NCBI GenBank assembly: GCA_013397865.1
Contig: VZTI01001048.1
Span: 1,426,464-1,490,463, forward strand
Length of the DNA stretch: 64,000 nucleotides
From: Struthidea cinerea
Taxonomy: Eukaryota; Chordata; Aves; Passeriformes; Corcoracidae
Reading direction: 5' to 3'
A model generated the notes under the pieces. It was given only the letters and a program-made list of their open reading frames with translations, was not told the origin of the DNA and ran no database searches. Numbering within the stretch: the stretch's first letter is position 1; each line of letters opens with the position of its first letter. A program made the translations under genes and the position numbers. Shown piece by piece: positions 53,101 to 62,481 of the stretch.

Positions 53101-56100
53101 AGTTAGCTGTAATAGTTTCAGTTTCAGTAACAAGGGCAACAGGTTTAATAATTGGGGAATGAGAACAGAAGAGTATACTTACTGTGGCTTCTTTTAATCT
53201 TCTGAAATCTATGTGCAGGTATGCATTTATTCCATTGTATGCACCTGGCAGGGTTATTCCATGTATTAATAAGACAAATAATACAACATAAGGCAAAGTG
53301 GCTGTTATCCAAACAACCTGCAGGCAACAGAGATCCCAAAGGTTAATCAGCTGTTACAGAAGAGTTAAGAATATGTAATAAGTACAGATGGCATTTTCTT
53401 GGTTCAGTCCATTCAGTTTGATGGAGAAGCTCTTTTTAGGACATGCGGGAAAATATTGTTACGTGCCACAAATCTTTTCATGTATAGGTTTACAGACACC
53501 AGTAGGGGACCGTTTTGACGAACAGAAGACATTTTCAGTGCGTTAGACTGCTGATTAGCTCCTCATCTCTATGTTGTTTACTGAAAAATGCAGTCATTGT
53601 CTGATGTTAGGTGATGCTTTCATGAAAATGTACAAAAAGCTCTCAGGTGTATCCAGCGCTAGAATTTCTGTTGAGGTATTTTCTGAGGGATGTCAAAGAG
53701 TGATTTCAAGTGACTTTCATCAAATATTTCTCTTGACATGGCATTTTATATAATAAAACCAAAGCCTCTTACACCATTGAAACATTAGTACATTTGACTA
53801 AGAATAGGATGGATATTTAAGACAATTTTGAGTATTTCAAAATATTTTCTGGGTGAAACCACTAATTTTGAATTGAAAATAATACATTAATAAAATTTCC
53901 AGTTGGAATATCACACAAGAAATACGATGATTTTGTCCCTGAGACTCCCTCAAAATCAGTGACTTATTTTCTTGCTTTCTGAAATTAGGAGACTTAAGGT
54001 AGACAAAAAAATGTAGTCAAGATAGAAGGACAATATTAGCTCTACCTTTCCTGAAGTCTTCACGCCTTTCCAGAGACTAAAGAAAAGAATGATTACCACC
54101 ACCAAGAGGCAGAGGGAAAGTTGCCAGCGAGGCAAGCCAAGGTCATGGATTCCACGGCTTTCGTGCAGGTGCAGAACTCCTCGCCTACATACCAGATACA
54201 CAGAAACAAAGCGAAGTCACGGGGGGAAAAAGGCTTTTGCACTTCCCGTGCTGTGGGCAGCAGGAATGGGTGCTGCACTGAAGCAGTAGTTGCCCTGCTG
54301 GCATCAGTGGCAGTCAGTGAAGGTGTTTTGTGAAGCCTTATGTTGTGCTTCTCCCCACAAGGCCTGGATGGTCTCACGGGCCCACTGCTGTCTGTTTACA
54401 CCACAGTGCCATAATGATAACACCCTCTGCTTCACTGGAAGTGTATGGGGAGTTTGGAACACTGAACGGATGTCCAGAGAGACTGCAGAATCTCTGTCCT
54501 TGAAGATCTTAAAACCTGGCTAGTGAAGGCCTGGAGCAGACTGATTCACTTTTTAAGATAGCCTTGATTTTAAGGAGTTGTATTAGATGACCCTCAGACA
54601 TGTCTTTCAACCTATATTATTTTGTGATTCTAGATCAGTGAACAGCTGAGTTCCTGCTTCTGTAGTTTCTCATTTTTAAGAAGAAATGCTGTATTTTTGA
54701 ACTGTTTCTGTTCTTGCTTCATAAGTAGAGAGATGTTTGTCCAATTCTGCTAACAAAATAAACTCTCAGAATTCAAATGAGTCAAAAAGAAAAAACATTG
54801 GTGGTAAGACAACTAGAATTAGTGTTTTGCTTGCAGATTGTTGTTATTGAGAAAAGAATGAAAGTAGATGAGAAATATGTGCAAAAATGAGAAGAGAATG
54901 TTATGAGGGAAAAGACTGAGAATAAACATTAACAGATAGAGCTGACAGTAGAACAGGGATCTATTTTACTATGCTGAACAAAATGCAAGGGAAGCTAATA
55001 AATTGTTTACGCTTTCTGATATCCTAGTCAGAGCTCTAGAAATATTTAATTAAAGCAGCACCAAGAATCAAACAACATGCACTAGAAATCGGGGATTTGT
55101 GCAAAGGAGCTTGGTTTATACTAATATTGCATCCCATGTAAGGGAGTGTAAGTTACATTTGCAATGACTTTGAGATTGTACATCTGGGTTCCAAGAGTCT
55201 TTCTGCCTGTCTGCAGGAGGGGCAGGAATGTGAAGGGCTCTCAGTTTGAAGCTGCCTTCAGACATTCTGGTTCCTCTCTTGGGAAATTTCTTCTCATTCT
55301 GTCCTTCCCTATGCTCTCTGCTGGGAAGATTCTCCTAGTCACCCCAGAACACTGGCACCAGTTCCTGCCTTACTTCCACACTGCATTCAGCTAAAGGAAA
55401 ATAGTTCACCTCCATTGAAATCTGCAAACAGCTATTTGTTTGTTAGTACCACTGACTCTGTTTAGTCTTTGTGCAGCACTTGGGTCCCCTTTAATTTGGC
55501 ATCAGACCCTGAACAGCCAGCAGGCAGCTCAGCTGCTTGGTACTCACACATAAGCCCTACTAAAAACAAATTATTGAGGAGGCAGTGGGGCAGCTGCTCA
55601 GTGGGATTCAGTAAATGAAGGTCCCAGTCATAGTTCTAATAATAGGAAATGTTGGAACCAATAAATTCTTCTCTGTGTCTTGGTTTTCCCATCTATAAAA
55701 TAAGGATTATTATAAATGTGTGCTTTGTCCCTACTCTGAGCAATTCAGAACATATTTGTTACAGAAGGGGTGAATATTTGCACATAAACAGGGAACCAAA
55801 CCAGGAAAAAAGAAATGCCAAGGTTGTGATCTGAAAACTACTCTGTATCATTTTCAATCCAAAACATTTATTCTATAGCCAGAAAGCAGGATTTAAGGGT
55901 TTTAGGTGTAGAATTCTCTGGGATGTTTTTGTCAGACTGGTAAGGAGCTTTATGTATTAGTCATCTCTAGACAGATTAACATGATTGTCTTTTAGAAACT
56001 TAGAAAGTTTTGCATAAATAGATTAAGTTTGAGGTCTTGGAGTAGGTCGCATTTTTTCAATCTAAAATCAATTATAATTTTCATTTTCAGTCCAAATATG

Positions 56101-59100
56101 TTTACACAGCTCTAGAGGCTCATTCTTTCTCTTTTTATAAGAAGCAAAAGTTACTTCCCTGAATTTGATGTGCTCAATAGAAGGGTGTCATTTACATAAA
56201 TTTTAGATGTGTTGCATCAGATTGATTCAGATTTCAAAAATGTCATCACTTATCAGTAAATTAGTATGTTAGCTAACAAATATGTTTGTTAGTTAACATA
56301 CTAAGTACTTCTAGGAATGTCTAAGTATTTCTAAAAGTTAGTAGTCATATCTATGAGATCAAACCCAAATGGCTTGCGTAAACTAAGAATCAGCAAACTG
56401 GATAAGGTATAAATAGATATAGTCCTGGTGTCCCGAGCTATATTCCCTATTCTGGTACTTAGACTATGTTTTTATGATTTAAAACTTAATGCAAGTTGTG
56501 GATTGAAGATGCTAAAAGAACTGTCAATGTATACAATGTGCAATCTATAGAAATTAAATTTTATACTCCATTTAGAAGGCAATTTGAAGCATGATAATTG
56601 CGCTCAATTAGAAAGATCTTCTACATGCATATTCTGTGTTATATATTTGGGCAACCATAGTTCAGTCATCATTGCTGCCAGTTTTCTTCAGGGCATGAGA
56701 TGTGCTTTTCCTTTACCTGTGGAAGGTTAGGCTATCTGCATCAAGCTGATGTGGATTGAGCCCTTTTTGCAGAGTTTGCCAGGCTCTGGGTATTTTTATT
56801 TCAGGAATAGCACTGCTTACATTCAGCTGTTCGTGTGCACACAGCAGTGTGGGGCAGAGCTATGGGTACAAAACCTACAGACCTGAGTTGGCTCCATGCA
56901 TGTTGGACACCAGGGTCTCCTGGCTGCAACTCTGGGCTGGGGGCGCGGTGCCGGGAGCGCAGAGTGGCTCCACATGGAGTGCCACGGGGTAGCCTGGCTC
57001 AGGCACAGCTCTGCCATACCCGGGGCTGCTGTCTGAGCTGCTTGGGTGCCTCTGGCTGCTTTGTAAAGAGCTCTGAGTAAGCACAGCTGCAATGCTGAAT
57101 GATATCCTGGCTCTGGGACAGTGCTGTCCTACAGCCCAGAGCACAGGAGAGCAGCTGAGTCACCTCAGGTGCAGTGCGTGTGCCCTGTGTGCCTCACCCC
57201 TACCCTGGAGCGCTGGGCACAATCCAGGGGGATGCCAGGGGGATGCAACAGCGTCTGGGCTTTTCTCTAGATATTTCAGCTCCCTCTTGTGTTGGAGAAT
57301 GGAGCTGTGTAGTGGACTGCGAGCTAGATTTTGGGGATCACATAATTTACTAGTGGCACCCTGGCTGGCATATAAGAAGTTATTATTTGTACTTAATCAC
57401 AGAATCACAGACAATACTGAGTTGGAAGGGACCCTTAAGGATAGTTGAGTCCAACTGTTACATCTGCACAGGACATCTCCAAGAGATGTCCACATCTCCT
57501 GTGCCTGAGAGCATTATCCAAACACTTCTGAACTCTGTCAGGCTTGGGGCTGTGACCACTTCCTTGGGGAGCCTGTTCCAGTGGCCAGCTACCAGCTCGG
57601 GTGAAGAACCTTTTCCTGATATCCAACATAAACCTCCCCAGACACAACATCAGGCCATTTCCTCGGGTCCTGTCACTGTCACCACAGAGAAGAGATCAGT
57701 GTCTGCCCCTCCTCTTCCCCTCACAAGGAAGTTGTAACTGCAATGAGGTCTCCCCTCAGTCTCCTCTTCTCCAGGATGAACAGACCAAGTCCCCTCAGCC
57801 ATTCCTCCATACAGCTTCCCCTCAAGGCCCTTCACCCTCTTCATAGCCCTCCTTCAGATGCTCTGTAAGATCTTAATATCTTTTTTTTATGTTGTGGTGC
57901 CGAAAACTGCCCTCAGCACTCGAGGTGAGGCCACCGCAGAGCAGAGCAGAACAATCCCCTTCCTTGCCCTGCTGGCCCCCTGATGGCCTGATGCCCCCCA
58001 GGACACGGATGTCCCTCCTGGCTGCCAGGGCACTGCTGACTCATGTCCCAGTCTGTCTGTACATCCAGGTTGCCTCACTGCAGGTGAAATGGTATTTCTT
58101 TTTGAATCATGATAATACTGAAAATGTTCATCTCGATGCACTGAAAACTTCATTTTCCCACTAACTGAGCAATTCTGACCTCCTCTGCGGCTGTGCCCCA
58201 CTTCAGCACATTCATGGCTCTCCAAAGTTTACTGCTTCAGAAGAGCTGGATGGAAAGACCAGATGTGATTAGCAGAATATAGGGCTATCCACTCTTATTA
58301 GTTCTTGTTGCCTGATTCCATTTTTGTAAGCATTTATAGGCAGAATCGCTTATGCTGACTTTTGAAGTGGAGTTTTCTCTTTTGGGAGAAGTTGCTTCAC
58401 AACTGTTTAATGGGGACAGGTTCCTGCATCTTTGGAGCACACAGTGTTGATCACTCCATTTGATGTGATACTGAACTATGTGGACCCTTTGCCCGGAATG
58501 GCATTTCCAGTGAAGACTTGTACCCCAAAGCACAAACCTATTGGTCTATAAAAGTAACCTTTGTTGTTTAGGGTGAGGGGTTTTTTTCAGGACATTCTTG
58601 GTTCACATACTCATAAATTTCATAAATATGATGTTCATAAATATGACAAATGTAAACTGCCATGATTGAATTTTGGTTTTATTCCTTGGTCTTAGGTAGA
58701 TTTTTTGCAATTGCTCACAGCTGGGCAGACTTTGAATTCTGTGAATTTCCTTTACTGAGTCTGGCATGAAAATTTCCCTGTAAAATTTCTCACGCAGAAA
58801 GAATGGACTACAGCCCTGAGAAAAAGTGCTGTCAGAGGGAAATAGCTGTAGCCCAATATGTTTGTTGACAATTTCACAGTTTTGTCTAAAAAATTGCCAG
58901 GATTTGTTCCTACAACAGATCATGATTTTTTGCAGGCACAGTACCTTGTGAGGAGAATAGTGCTTTTGTTCCTCCAAACTGGTATTTTTTAATTGTCAGC
59001 ATAAATGCAGCAAGGTGGTAACAGACTTTTCCCAGACACAAGAATGGAGAGAACAAATATAAAGTATGCCTGTGTTCAGATGAAGTATTTAAATAGGAGC

Positions 59101-62100
59101 AATATGGAGTAAATAGGGAAACTTTATTTGCAGTGATGTACTTCTGTTCTTCCAAAAAAGAGGTTTATATGGAATTATTTTAACATGCATGGAAAGGATA
59201 GAAGGTTCTTTGCATTTCTGTTTTTAATTCCAAACCACTGAAGAGGGAAGGAATGAAAGTAATGTGTGTCTCTAAAGAAATGTGGAGTTGACATTTTATT
59301 CCTAACTGGATTTCTCTTATGTCTGGCTATTACTTAGCAGAAAGGCACCAGTTGTTATTAGATTTTAGCTTGGTTTGCCAAGATTACAGTGTACAAATAT
59401 TTTATCCATCTCTAATGAAGTATTGTAAAGGTCCCATTCCTTCCTGTGGTAAGAAGCTGTCCCCATGACATCAGTGGCACATTGGCCTGAATTAAGCCTC
59501 TACAACTGAAACCAGACTTAGTAAAATGAAACTCTCTAAAAGGCCTCAGTGTAGAAGCACTTCAACCTTAAGTTCTGCCCAGCTCTTGAAGCTGAAAAAA
59601 AAATGCCAAATACATTTTTCAAAGTTCTCCTGTCATTGCTTTGGCATGGAATTTTCAACTTCAAGTTATTTCTTTCAAGTCTGATGCTTAGAGGTTTCTC
59701 TCTGCTTTTCCTGATGGCCAGATACTGGAGAGCTGATAGATTTGGCCTAGATTGCAAGTATTCCCTTTTCTCACTCAATATAAGTAGTGACAACCAGCAT
59801 ATTTCTGCTGAATTTGAGGTATCTTCTTGTAGTATTTGATGAACTGTCACATCACAGTACTCCCACTTCCTCCTACAGTTTATTCCTGTGCTGGTGGAGA
59901 TAGAGGCAGTCAGCTCTGGCAGCTACCTGGCTTTAGGAAATAATCAACTCTAAATTCATGGTCAGGCCAGCTTAGTGTGAAGGAATTATGTCCCAAAGAG
60001 AAGTGTCTATTTCTTTTCAGGATAATCACACCAGTTCTCTGCTTGAGGCCTGTCTTGGAAGTACCTCTTTTCAGTAACTCTCCAGCTGCAAAATAAATGT
60101 TTGTGGTTTCTGGTCTCCCTGCTTCCCCCTCAGCCTGCCCACCAGAGGCCAAAACTTTGTGTGTGAGTGTTCTGATGCAACTACACAACCTAGAGAACCA
60201 AGTTTAAGCTGTATCACTTCCCATTTCCTGACTATGGCACAAAATATGAAACTTCTTAATCAGAAGATTCAACTCTCCATGTTGTAAGAAGACCATGGGC
60301 ATGAATTAGGTTATTTGATATAAGGAAAGAAACTGTTTTCTGATTTGGTTTATTAGGTTGGATCAGAATACACTAAGATTTTGTACAAGTTTGGGTCCAC
60401 ACCTGAGCTGTACAGCTGGACCTGATGAGCTCATCCAAATACTGGCTAAGTGAACATAATGCCCCTTGTGATTCTGTGTTTTTACAGCTGGGAACACAGA
60501 TGTTATAGACTGTTTTACTTAAGTGGTTACTCTTCTCATTTTTGCAGTGTAATCTAGTCACTAATAAGTACAGGGCCTAGTGACTTAATTACAGCCCCAA
60601 AATTCAGGGATCAAAGCATAATGAAAAGTCAAATTCCCTTTTTATTCTTACCTTCTGAACACTGAACCTTGAATCTACTTTATGATGAGGAAATAACCAT
60701 AGTATTTCAAGTTTCAGTGTACAGACAATCATTAATTGAGCTGTTCCCCGGATCAGTGGTACTAAATCAAAACATCATGAGTTGATTCTACCACAGCCTC
60801 ACCCGCTACAAAGTCAAAACCATTACCCAAGCATGATATGATAGCAGAAGTTGCACAGAACCATTTTAAATGCTAAAAAGGCAAAGCAAGAATATCGGGA
60901 TCGCATTTTACTTTGCTAAGGCTTAAGCACAAGAAAATTAAAGAAACCCTTTTTTAAAGTGCTGTTCAAATTAATATTCTCTAAAGATTCAGTTCTTAGT
61001 CTTAAGATGCTGAATGAATAATTTCTTCTAGTTCCCGTCCAAGTCAGGTTCTTTGACTAAACACATATATAACTTTTTGCTAGGAATGATCTGTCTTTAC
61101 ATTCGTGTTGTGAACACATCGTATATTGTAAGGGCAGTAGATTTCACAGCTGTCATTATTTGCCATTTTAGTGAACTCCTTTGAACTCAACCCCCCATCT
61201 TGTTTTCAAAGCACTGCGTTTAGTTTACCCAAACCCCTGCCAGCAGTTTGTGTATCACTACTGATCTTTCACCGTGCTGTCTTCAGAGAAGAAACAGCGG
61301 CCACAAATGTTAAAGAGCTATAAACAGAGAGCCCAAGATCCCTACTGTAGCCAGGCATGGTGTAACATACACTAGGTTATTTATGGTAACAGTGTTTTCC
61401 CTTTATTTCTAAAGGGTTGGACTATCTGCTTAGCAGGTGTGTGCCCTGGTATCCTTCTATTCCCAACACAGAAATATTAATTAATTGATTATTCAGATTA
61501 ATTCAACAGCTGATTCAATAGTCTGATGCTCATCCCCCTTTCTTTCTCCTAATCAAATTCCATTTTCCCCTGTAAGTCCATAATGAAAATATTTATACAG
61601 AGATCGATATCTTTGTTTTATAGTTCAGTTGTTAATTTATATACCTTGTTGGGTTTGATTCCAGCTGTTTGATTTGAGTATGCCTTTGCCTGTCTTGGCC
61701 CGTGTTGTAGAACACTTTTGCTTAGGAATTGGTAAAAGCCTGTCTTTCTAGAACCCGGCTCTTTCCTCCTGCTCCCTGTATCTCACTTCATTGAACTATT
61801 GAAGCAATGGAACACACAGAAGTCTGCTGTTGCTCTGAAATACTTTGCAAGTAGAGAAACAGTCCAAATCTGTCGAACAAATGGTTATTTTAAAGCCTTG
61901 AACTCAGCTCAGTTTGGCATGCAGTCATCTCTGTCAGAATATTGCTGTGTTTCCTTGCTCTGGCAAAGCTGGTGCAAGCAAAAGGGGCACATCAGAGCAG
62001 ATTTGTGTCTTGTCCAAGTCCATTTTGCTCAGCAGCAAGCACTGCATTAGTACAGGAGAAACCAAAGCTCACAGAGGCAAAAGTCTTAGTCACCCAGGAA

Positions 62101-62481
62101 AACAGACCAACATTACAGCTCCATTTTAACCTTAGTCTTCTGATGCTCATTCTAGAGGCTGAATACAAACTGTTTTACCTTTAAGAGGAAACTCCCTTAG
62201 ACAAAGAATTTTGAATAAATAGCAAAGTCAAGTCAACACTTACTCATAAAATTCAGCTGCAGGAGTGAGCTTGTACTTTGAGTATTTAGTACCATTGCCA
62301 AGCACTGATGCATTGAAGAGTTTGGGATCTGTGCAGTTTGGGCTGTTCCAGCTGTTGTGGCAGTTTGTCCAGGGGAGCTCAAATGTGAACGATGAAAATA
62401 GGTAATACAGGGACCAAGCTATGATAACATTGTAGTAGAAACCCACGTAAAGAGCTATGAGTATCACTGCATAGCCTACAC
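32156..62481 (-). CDS. SLC6A2: SLC6A2, norepinephrine transporter, 5'-partial (12 exons)
   Basis: This is the Na+/Cl--coupled plasma-membrane transporter that clears norepinephrine (and dopamine) from the synapse. The join on the minus strand is 62481-62244, 54184-54046, 53317-53183, 49250-49147, 48437-48313, 47573-47461, 44906-44778, 42033-41934, 37719-37619, 35697-35530, 33802-33731, 32179-32156. All junctions are GT-AG and phases match. It encodes 481 complete codons plus a split codon, corresponding exactly to residues 136-617 of the 617-residue human protein, TM3 to the C terminus. Diagnostic stretches include VGFYYNVIIAWSLYYLF (TM3), DSSMGGMEAVITGLADDF (TM8) and NFKPLTYDDY before TM12, which is NET rather than DAT or SERT. 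ECL2 carries sequons N184, N192 and N198 and cysteines C176/C185. Q314, S318, N350 and S354 (Cl-) and D418/S419 (Na2) are present. Human F317 is Tyr here. The N terminus, TM1 and TM2 lie outside the window to the right. Identity is from recall of the human sequence, not an alignment. Confidence 0.97.
32180..33730 (-). other. SLC6A2: SLC6A2 intron before last coding exon
   Basis: 1551 bases, phase 0. It holds an open plus-strand frame (33397-33678) that runs up to the exon and appears spurious. Nothing else is recognised. Confidence 0.85.
33731..33802 (-). CDS. SLC6A2: SLC6A2 penultimate coding exon: cytoplasmic C-tail
   Basis: 72 bases, 24 codons, residues 587-610. The acceptor is gtctggtttag/AGA and the donor is TTTAAG/gtttgt. 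It reads RLAYCITPENEHQLVAQG followed by NVRQFK, clearly homologous to the mammalian NET tail (RLAY, ITPENEH, LVAQ and RQF shared). Joined to the previous exon it recreates the FKE-RLAYCIT segment, counterpart of the DAT endocytic signal. Human Gly591 is Cys here. It is too short for ORF callers and was found by searching for the expected tail. Confidence 0.9.
33803..35529 (-). other. SLC6A2: SLC6A2 intron (C-tail)
   Basis: 1727 bases, phase 0, splitting the FKE-RLAYCIT endocytic segment between exons. No repeat recognised. Confidence 0.85.
35530..35697 (-). CDS. SLC6A2: SLC6A2 exon: end of TM11, TM12 and start of C-tail
   Basis: 168 bases, exactly 56 codons, residues 531-586 (FVVIVSIINFKPLTYDDY... 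to ...RGTFKE). The acceptor is cttctccag/TTT and the donor is AAAGAA/gtaagt. TM12 reads GWGIALSSMILVPAYIIYKF. The NFKPLTYDDY stretch with WANRIGWG is specific to NET within the family. The C-tail endocytic segment begins with FKE here and continues in the next exon. Confidence 0.96.
35698..37618 (-). other. SLC6A2: SLC6A2 intron within TM11
   Basis: 1921 bases, phase 0. AT-rich; nothing recognised. Confidence 0.85.
37619..37719 (-). CDS. SLC6A2: SLC6A2 exon: ICL5 and start of TM11
   Basis: 101 bases, completing G497 and encoding residues 498-530 (VDRFSEDIQQMMGFKPGL... to ...SPAFLL). The acceptor is attctag/GTGTGG and the donor is TTATTG/gtaagt. It is followed in phase 0 by the next exon, which completes TM11. 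Confidence 0.96.
39675..39757. repeat. G/T-rich low-complexity tract
   Basis: A strand-asymmetric run of G's and T's (repeated GGTTGGTTTG and GGGTTTTTTT words) followed by an A homopolymer. It is the complement type of the A/C-rich tract at 44465. Confidence 0.8.
41831..41868. repeat. 19-bp tandem duplication
   Basis: Two adjacent copies of GTTTTCCCTTAAAAMATGT with one difference, 65 bases from the donor of the TM10 exon. Confidence 0.9.
41934..42033 (-). CDS. SLC6A2: SLC6A2 exon: TM10
   Basis: 100 bases, residues 464-496 plus one base of G497 (GGIYVLTLLDTFAAG... to ...GVSWFY). The acceptor is ccgttgcag/GGT and the donor is TATG/gtaagc. D473, partner of an N-terminal arginine in the extracellular gate salt bridge of the family, is present. 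TM10 matches human NET almost completely. Confidence 0.96.
42034..44777 (-). other. SLC6A2: SLC6A2 intron between TM9 and TM10
   Basis: 2744 bases, phase 0. It contains the A/C-rich tract at 44465-44535 and an A run at 43438-43448. Confidence 0.85.
44465..44535. repeat. A/C-rich low-complexity tract
   Basis: Repeated CAAA, CCAAAAC and ACCCCCAAAC words over about 70 bases with almost no G or T at its core. Confidence 0.8.
44778..44906 (-). CDS. SLC6A2: SLC6A2 exon: end of TM8 and TM9
   Basis: 129 bases, exactly 43 codons, residues 421-463 (MGGMEAVITG... to ...ALFCITN). The acceptor is cttcctcag/ATG and the donor is ACCAAT/gtaagt. A457, the site of the human orthostatic-intolerance mutation A457P, is alanine. 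Position 463 is Asn as in DAT, whereas human NET has Lys. The internal ATG at the exon start is a normal codon, not a start. Confidence 0.96.
44907..47460 (-). other. SLC6A2: SLC6A2 intron within TM8
   Basis: 2554 bases, phase 0. It contains the longest open frame of the window (minus strand, 44941-45420, 159 codons), which resembles no known protein and is treated as chance. Confidence 0.85.
47461..47573 (-). CDS. SLC6A2: SLC6A2 exon: ECL4 and first part of TM8
   Basis: 113 bases, completing G383 and encoding residues 384-420. The acceptor is ctattccag/GAGCTGG and the donor is AGTTCT/gtgagt. It reads AGLVFILYPEAISTLS and then TM8 with TLGIDSS. D418 and S419 are the conserved Na2 ligands and S420 lines the substrate site. 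Human Ala414 and Leu417 are Thr and Ile here, conservative changes in the helix. Confidence 0.96.
47574..48312 (-). other. SLC6A2: SLC6A2 intron within ECL4
   Basis: 739 bases, phase 1. Nothing recognised. Confidence 0.85.
48313..48437 (-). CDS. SLC6A2: SLC6A2 exon: TM7 and start of ECL4
   Basis: 125 bases, completing R341 and encoding residues 342-382 plus one base of G383. The acceptor is tgcatag/GGATGC and the donor is GAAG/gtaggc. TM7 (LLTSTINCVTSFISGFAIF) carries N350 and S354, which coordinate Na+ and Cl- in the family. ECL4 starts with GYMAHEHKVKIEDVATE, nearly identical to mammalian NET. Confidence 0.96.
48438..49146 (-). other. SLC6A2: SLC6A2 intron between TM6 and TM7
   Basis: 709 bases, phase 2. 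Nothing recognised. Confidence 0.85.
49147..49250 (-). CDS. SLC6A2: SLC6A2 exon: TM6 with Tyr at the outer gate (position 317)
   Basis: 104 bases, residues 307-340 plus two bases of R341. The acceptor is attatgcag/GTA and the donor is TACAG/gtaaga. TM6 reads ATQIFYSLGAGFGVLIAF. Chloride ligands Q314 and S318 and the substrate-site residue F323 are present. The codon at 317 is TAC (Tyr), where mammalian NET, DAT and SERT have Phe. The segment NKFDNNCYR of ICL3 ends the exon. Confidence 0.96.
49251..53182 (-). other. SLC6A2: SLC6A2 intron before TM6
   Basis: 3932 bases, phase 0. It contains a GC-richer patch with a short (CA)n run (about 49446-49460), a duplicated palindromic motif (50947-51044) and a short (GTT)n run at about 51746-51760. 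Confidence 0.85.
50947..51044. repeat. Duplicated palindromic TTAAGCAYRTGC motif
   Basis: Copy one (about 50949-50986) contains a near-perfect 20-base palindrome with arms ACTTAAGCA/TGCTTAAGT, followed by CCTGTTGACTCAAGTAAGAG. Copy two (about 51011-51044) has TTAAGCACATGCTGAAGT, then CTGTTGAGTAAGAG. The two copies are in direct orientation. It resembles a degraded ancient dispersed repeat with tandem palindromic units; family not determined. Confidence 0.6.
53183..53317 (-). CDS. SLC6A2: SLC6A2 exon: TM5 and ECL3
   Basis: 135 bases, exactly 45 codons, residues 262-306 (VVWITATLPYVVLF... to ...RRLKEAT). The acceptor is gcctgcag/GTT and the donor is ACA/gtaagt; both flanking introns are phase 0. 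TM5 and the ECL3 segment with the NGINAYLHIDF core are clear. The reading frame stays open a few codons into the intron, which is fortuitous. Confidence 0.96.
53318..54045 (-). other. SLC6A2: SLC6A2 intron between TM4 and TM5
   Basis: 728 bases, phase 0. Nothing recognised. Confidence 0.85.
54046..54184 (-). CDS. SLC6A2: SLC6A2 exon: end of ECL2 and TM4
   Basis: 139 bases, completing E215 and encoding residues 216-261 (RGVLHLHESRGIHD... to ...KTSGK). The acceptor is tatgtag/G and the donor is AAAG/gtagag. TM4 is the hydrophobic run LCLLVVVIILFFSLW. Threonine 258 and serine 259 in ICL2, known in mammalian NET as the motif for PKC-linked internalisation, are both present, so that regulatory handle appears conserved. 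Confidence 0.96.
54480..54631 (+). mobile_element. CR1 LINE 3'-end fragment
   Basis: Diverged CR1 tail in sense orientation, opposite to the host gene. It has GAATCTCTGTCCTTGAAGAT, TTAAAACCTGGCTAGTGAAG, TTAGATGACCCTC and the tail CCTATATTATTTTGTGATTC. Confidence 0.85.
56261..56304. repeat. Inverted repeat, 20-bp arms, 4-bp loop
   Basis: The left arm (56261-56280) TTAGTATGTTAGCTAACAAA pairs with the right arm (56285-56304) with a single mismatch around the loop TATG. It is AT-rich and could extrude as a cruciform. No flanking transposon was recognised. Confidence 0.85.
57396..58075 (-). mobile_element. CR1 LINE 3' fragment, about 0.7 kb
   Basis: A longer CR1 piece in antisense on the plus strand, so in the same orientation as SLC6A2. 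The plus strand starts with the complement of the terminal octamers (TCACAGAATCACAGA), then GAGTTGGAAGGGACCCTTAA, GGAGCCTGTTCCAGTGGCC, CTCAGTCTCCTCTTCTCCAG and CCCTGCTGGCCCCCTGATGG. It includes the 3' UTR and the end of the second ORF region, 5'-truncated, with reading frames disrupted. Overlapping open frames at 57387-58225 on both strands derive from it. Confidence 0.92.
62244..62481 (-). CDS. SLC6A2: SLC6A2 exon: TM3 and glycosylated start of ECL2
   Basis: 238 bases, residues 136 (split) to 215 (split). The acceptor is ttctttag before GTGTAGGC and the donor is TATGA/gtaagt. TM3 shows V148, Y151 and Y152, the substrate-site positions; Y152 forms the outer gate with residue 317. ECL2 then shows C176 and C185 (disulfide in the family) and the sequons NCT, NAS and NGT at 184, 192 and 198, all three retained from mammals. 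The codon for E215 is split across the next intron. This is the most 5' exon of the gene inside the window. Confidence 0.96.

Larger units (their letters stand above)
54185..62243 (-). other. SLC6A2: SLC6A2 intron within ECL2 (largest seen)
   Basis: 8059 bases, phase 2. It contains two CR1 fragments (54480-54631 and 57396-58075), a 20-bp-arm hairpin (56261-56304) and a GC-rich patch at about 56930-57250. No additional exon was recognised. Confidence 0.85.

Noticed and set aside
57092..58225. Open frames of 80-118 codons on both strands
   Set aside because: They coincide largely with the CR1 fragment at 57396-58075 and its flanks and do not correspond to intact reverse transcriptase.
32156..62481. 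Assignment of the transporter to SLC6A3 (DAT) or SLC6A4 (SERT)
   Set aside because: ECL2 sequons, NFKPLTYDDY, WANRIGWGIALSS and the LQHWL tail match NET. DAT and SERT differ clearly at these places.
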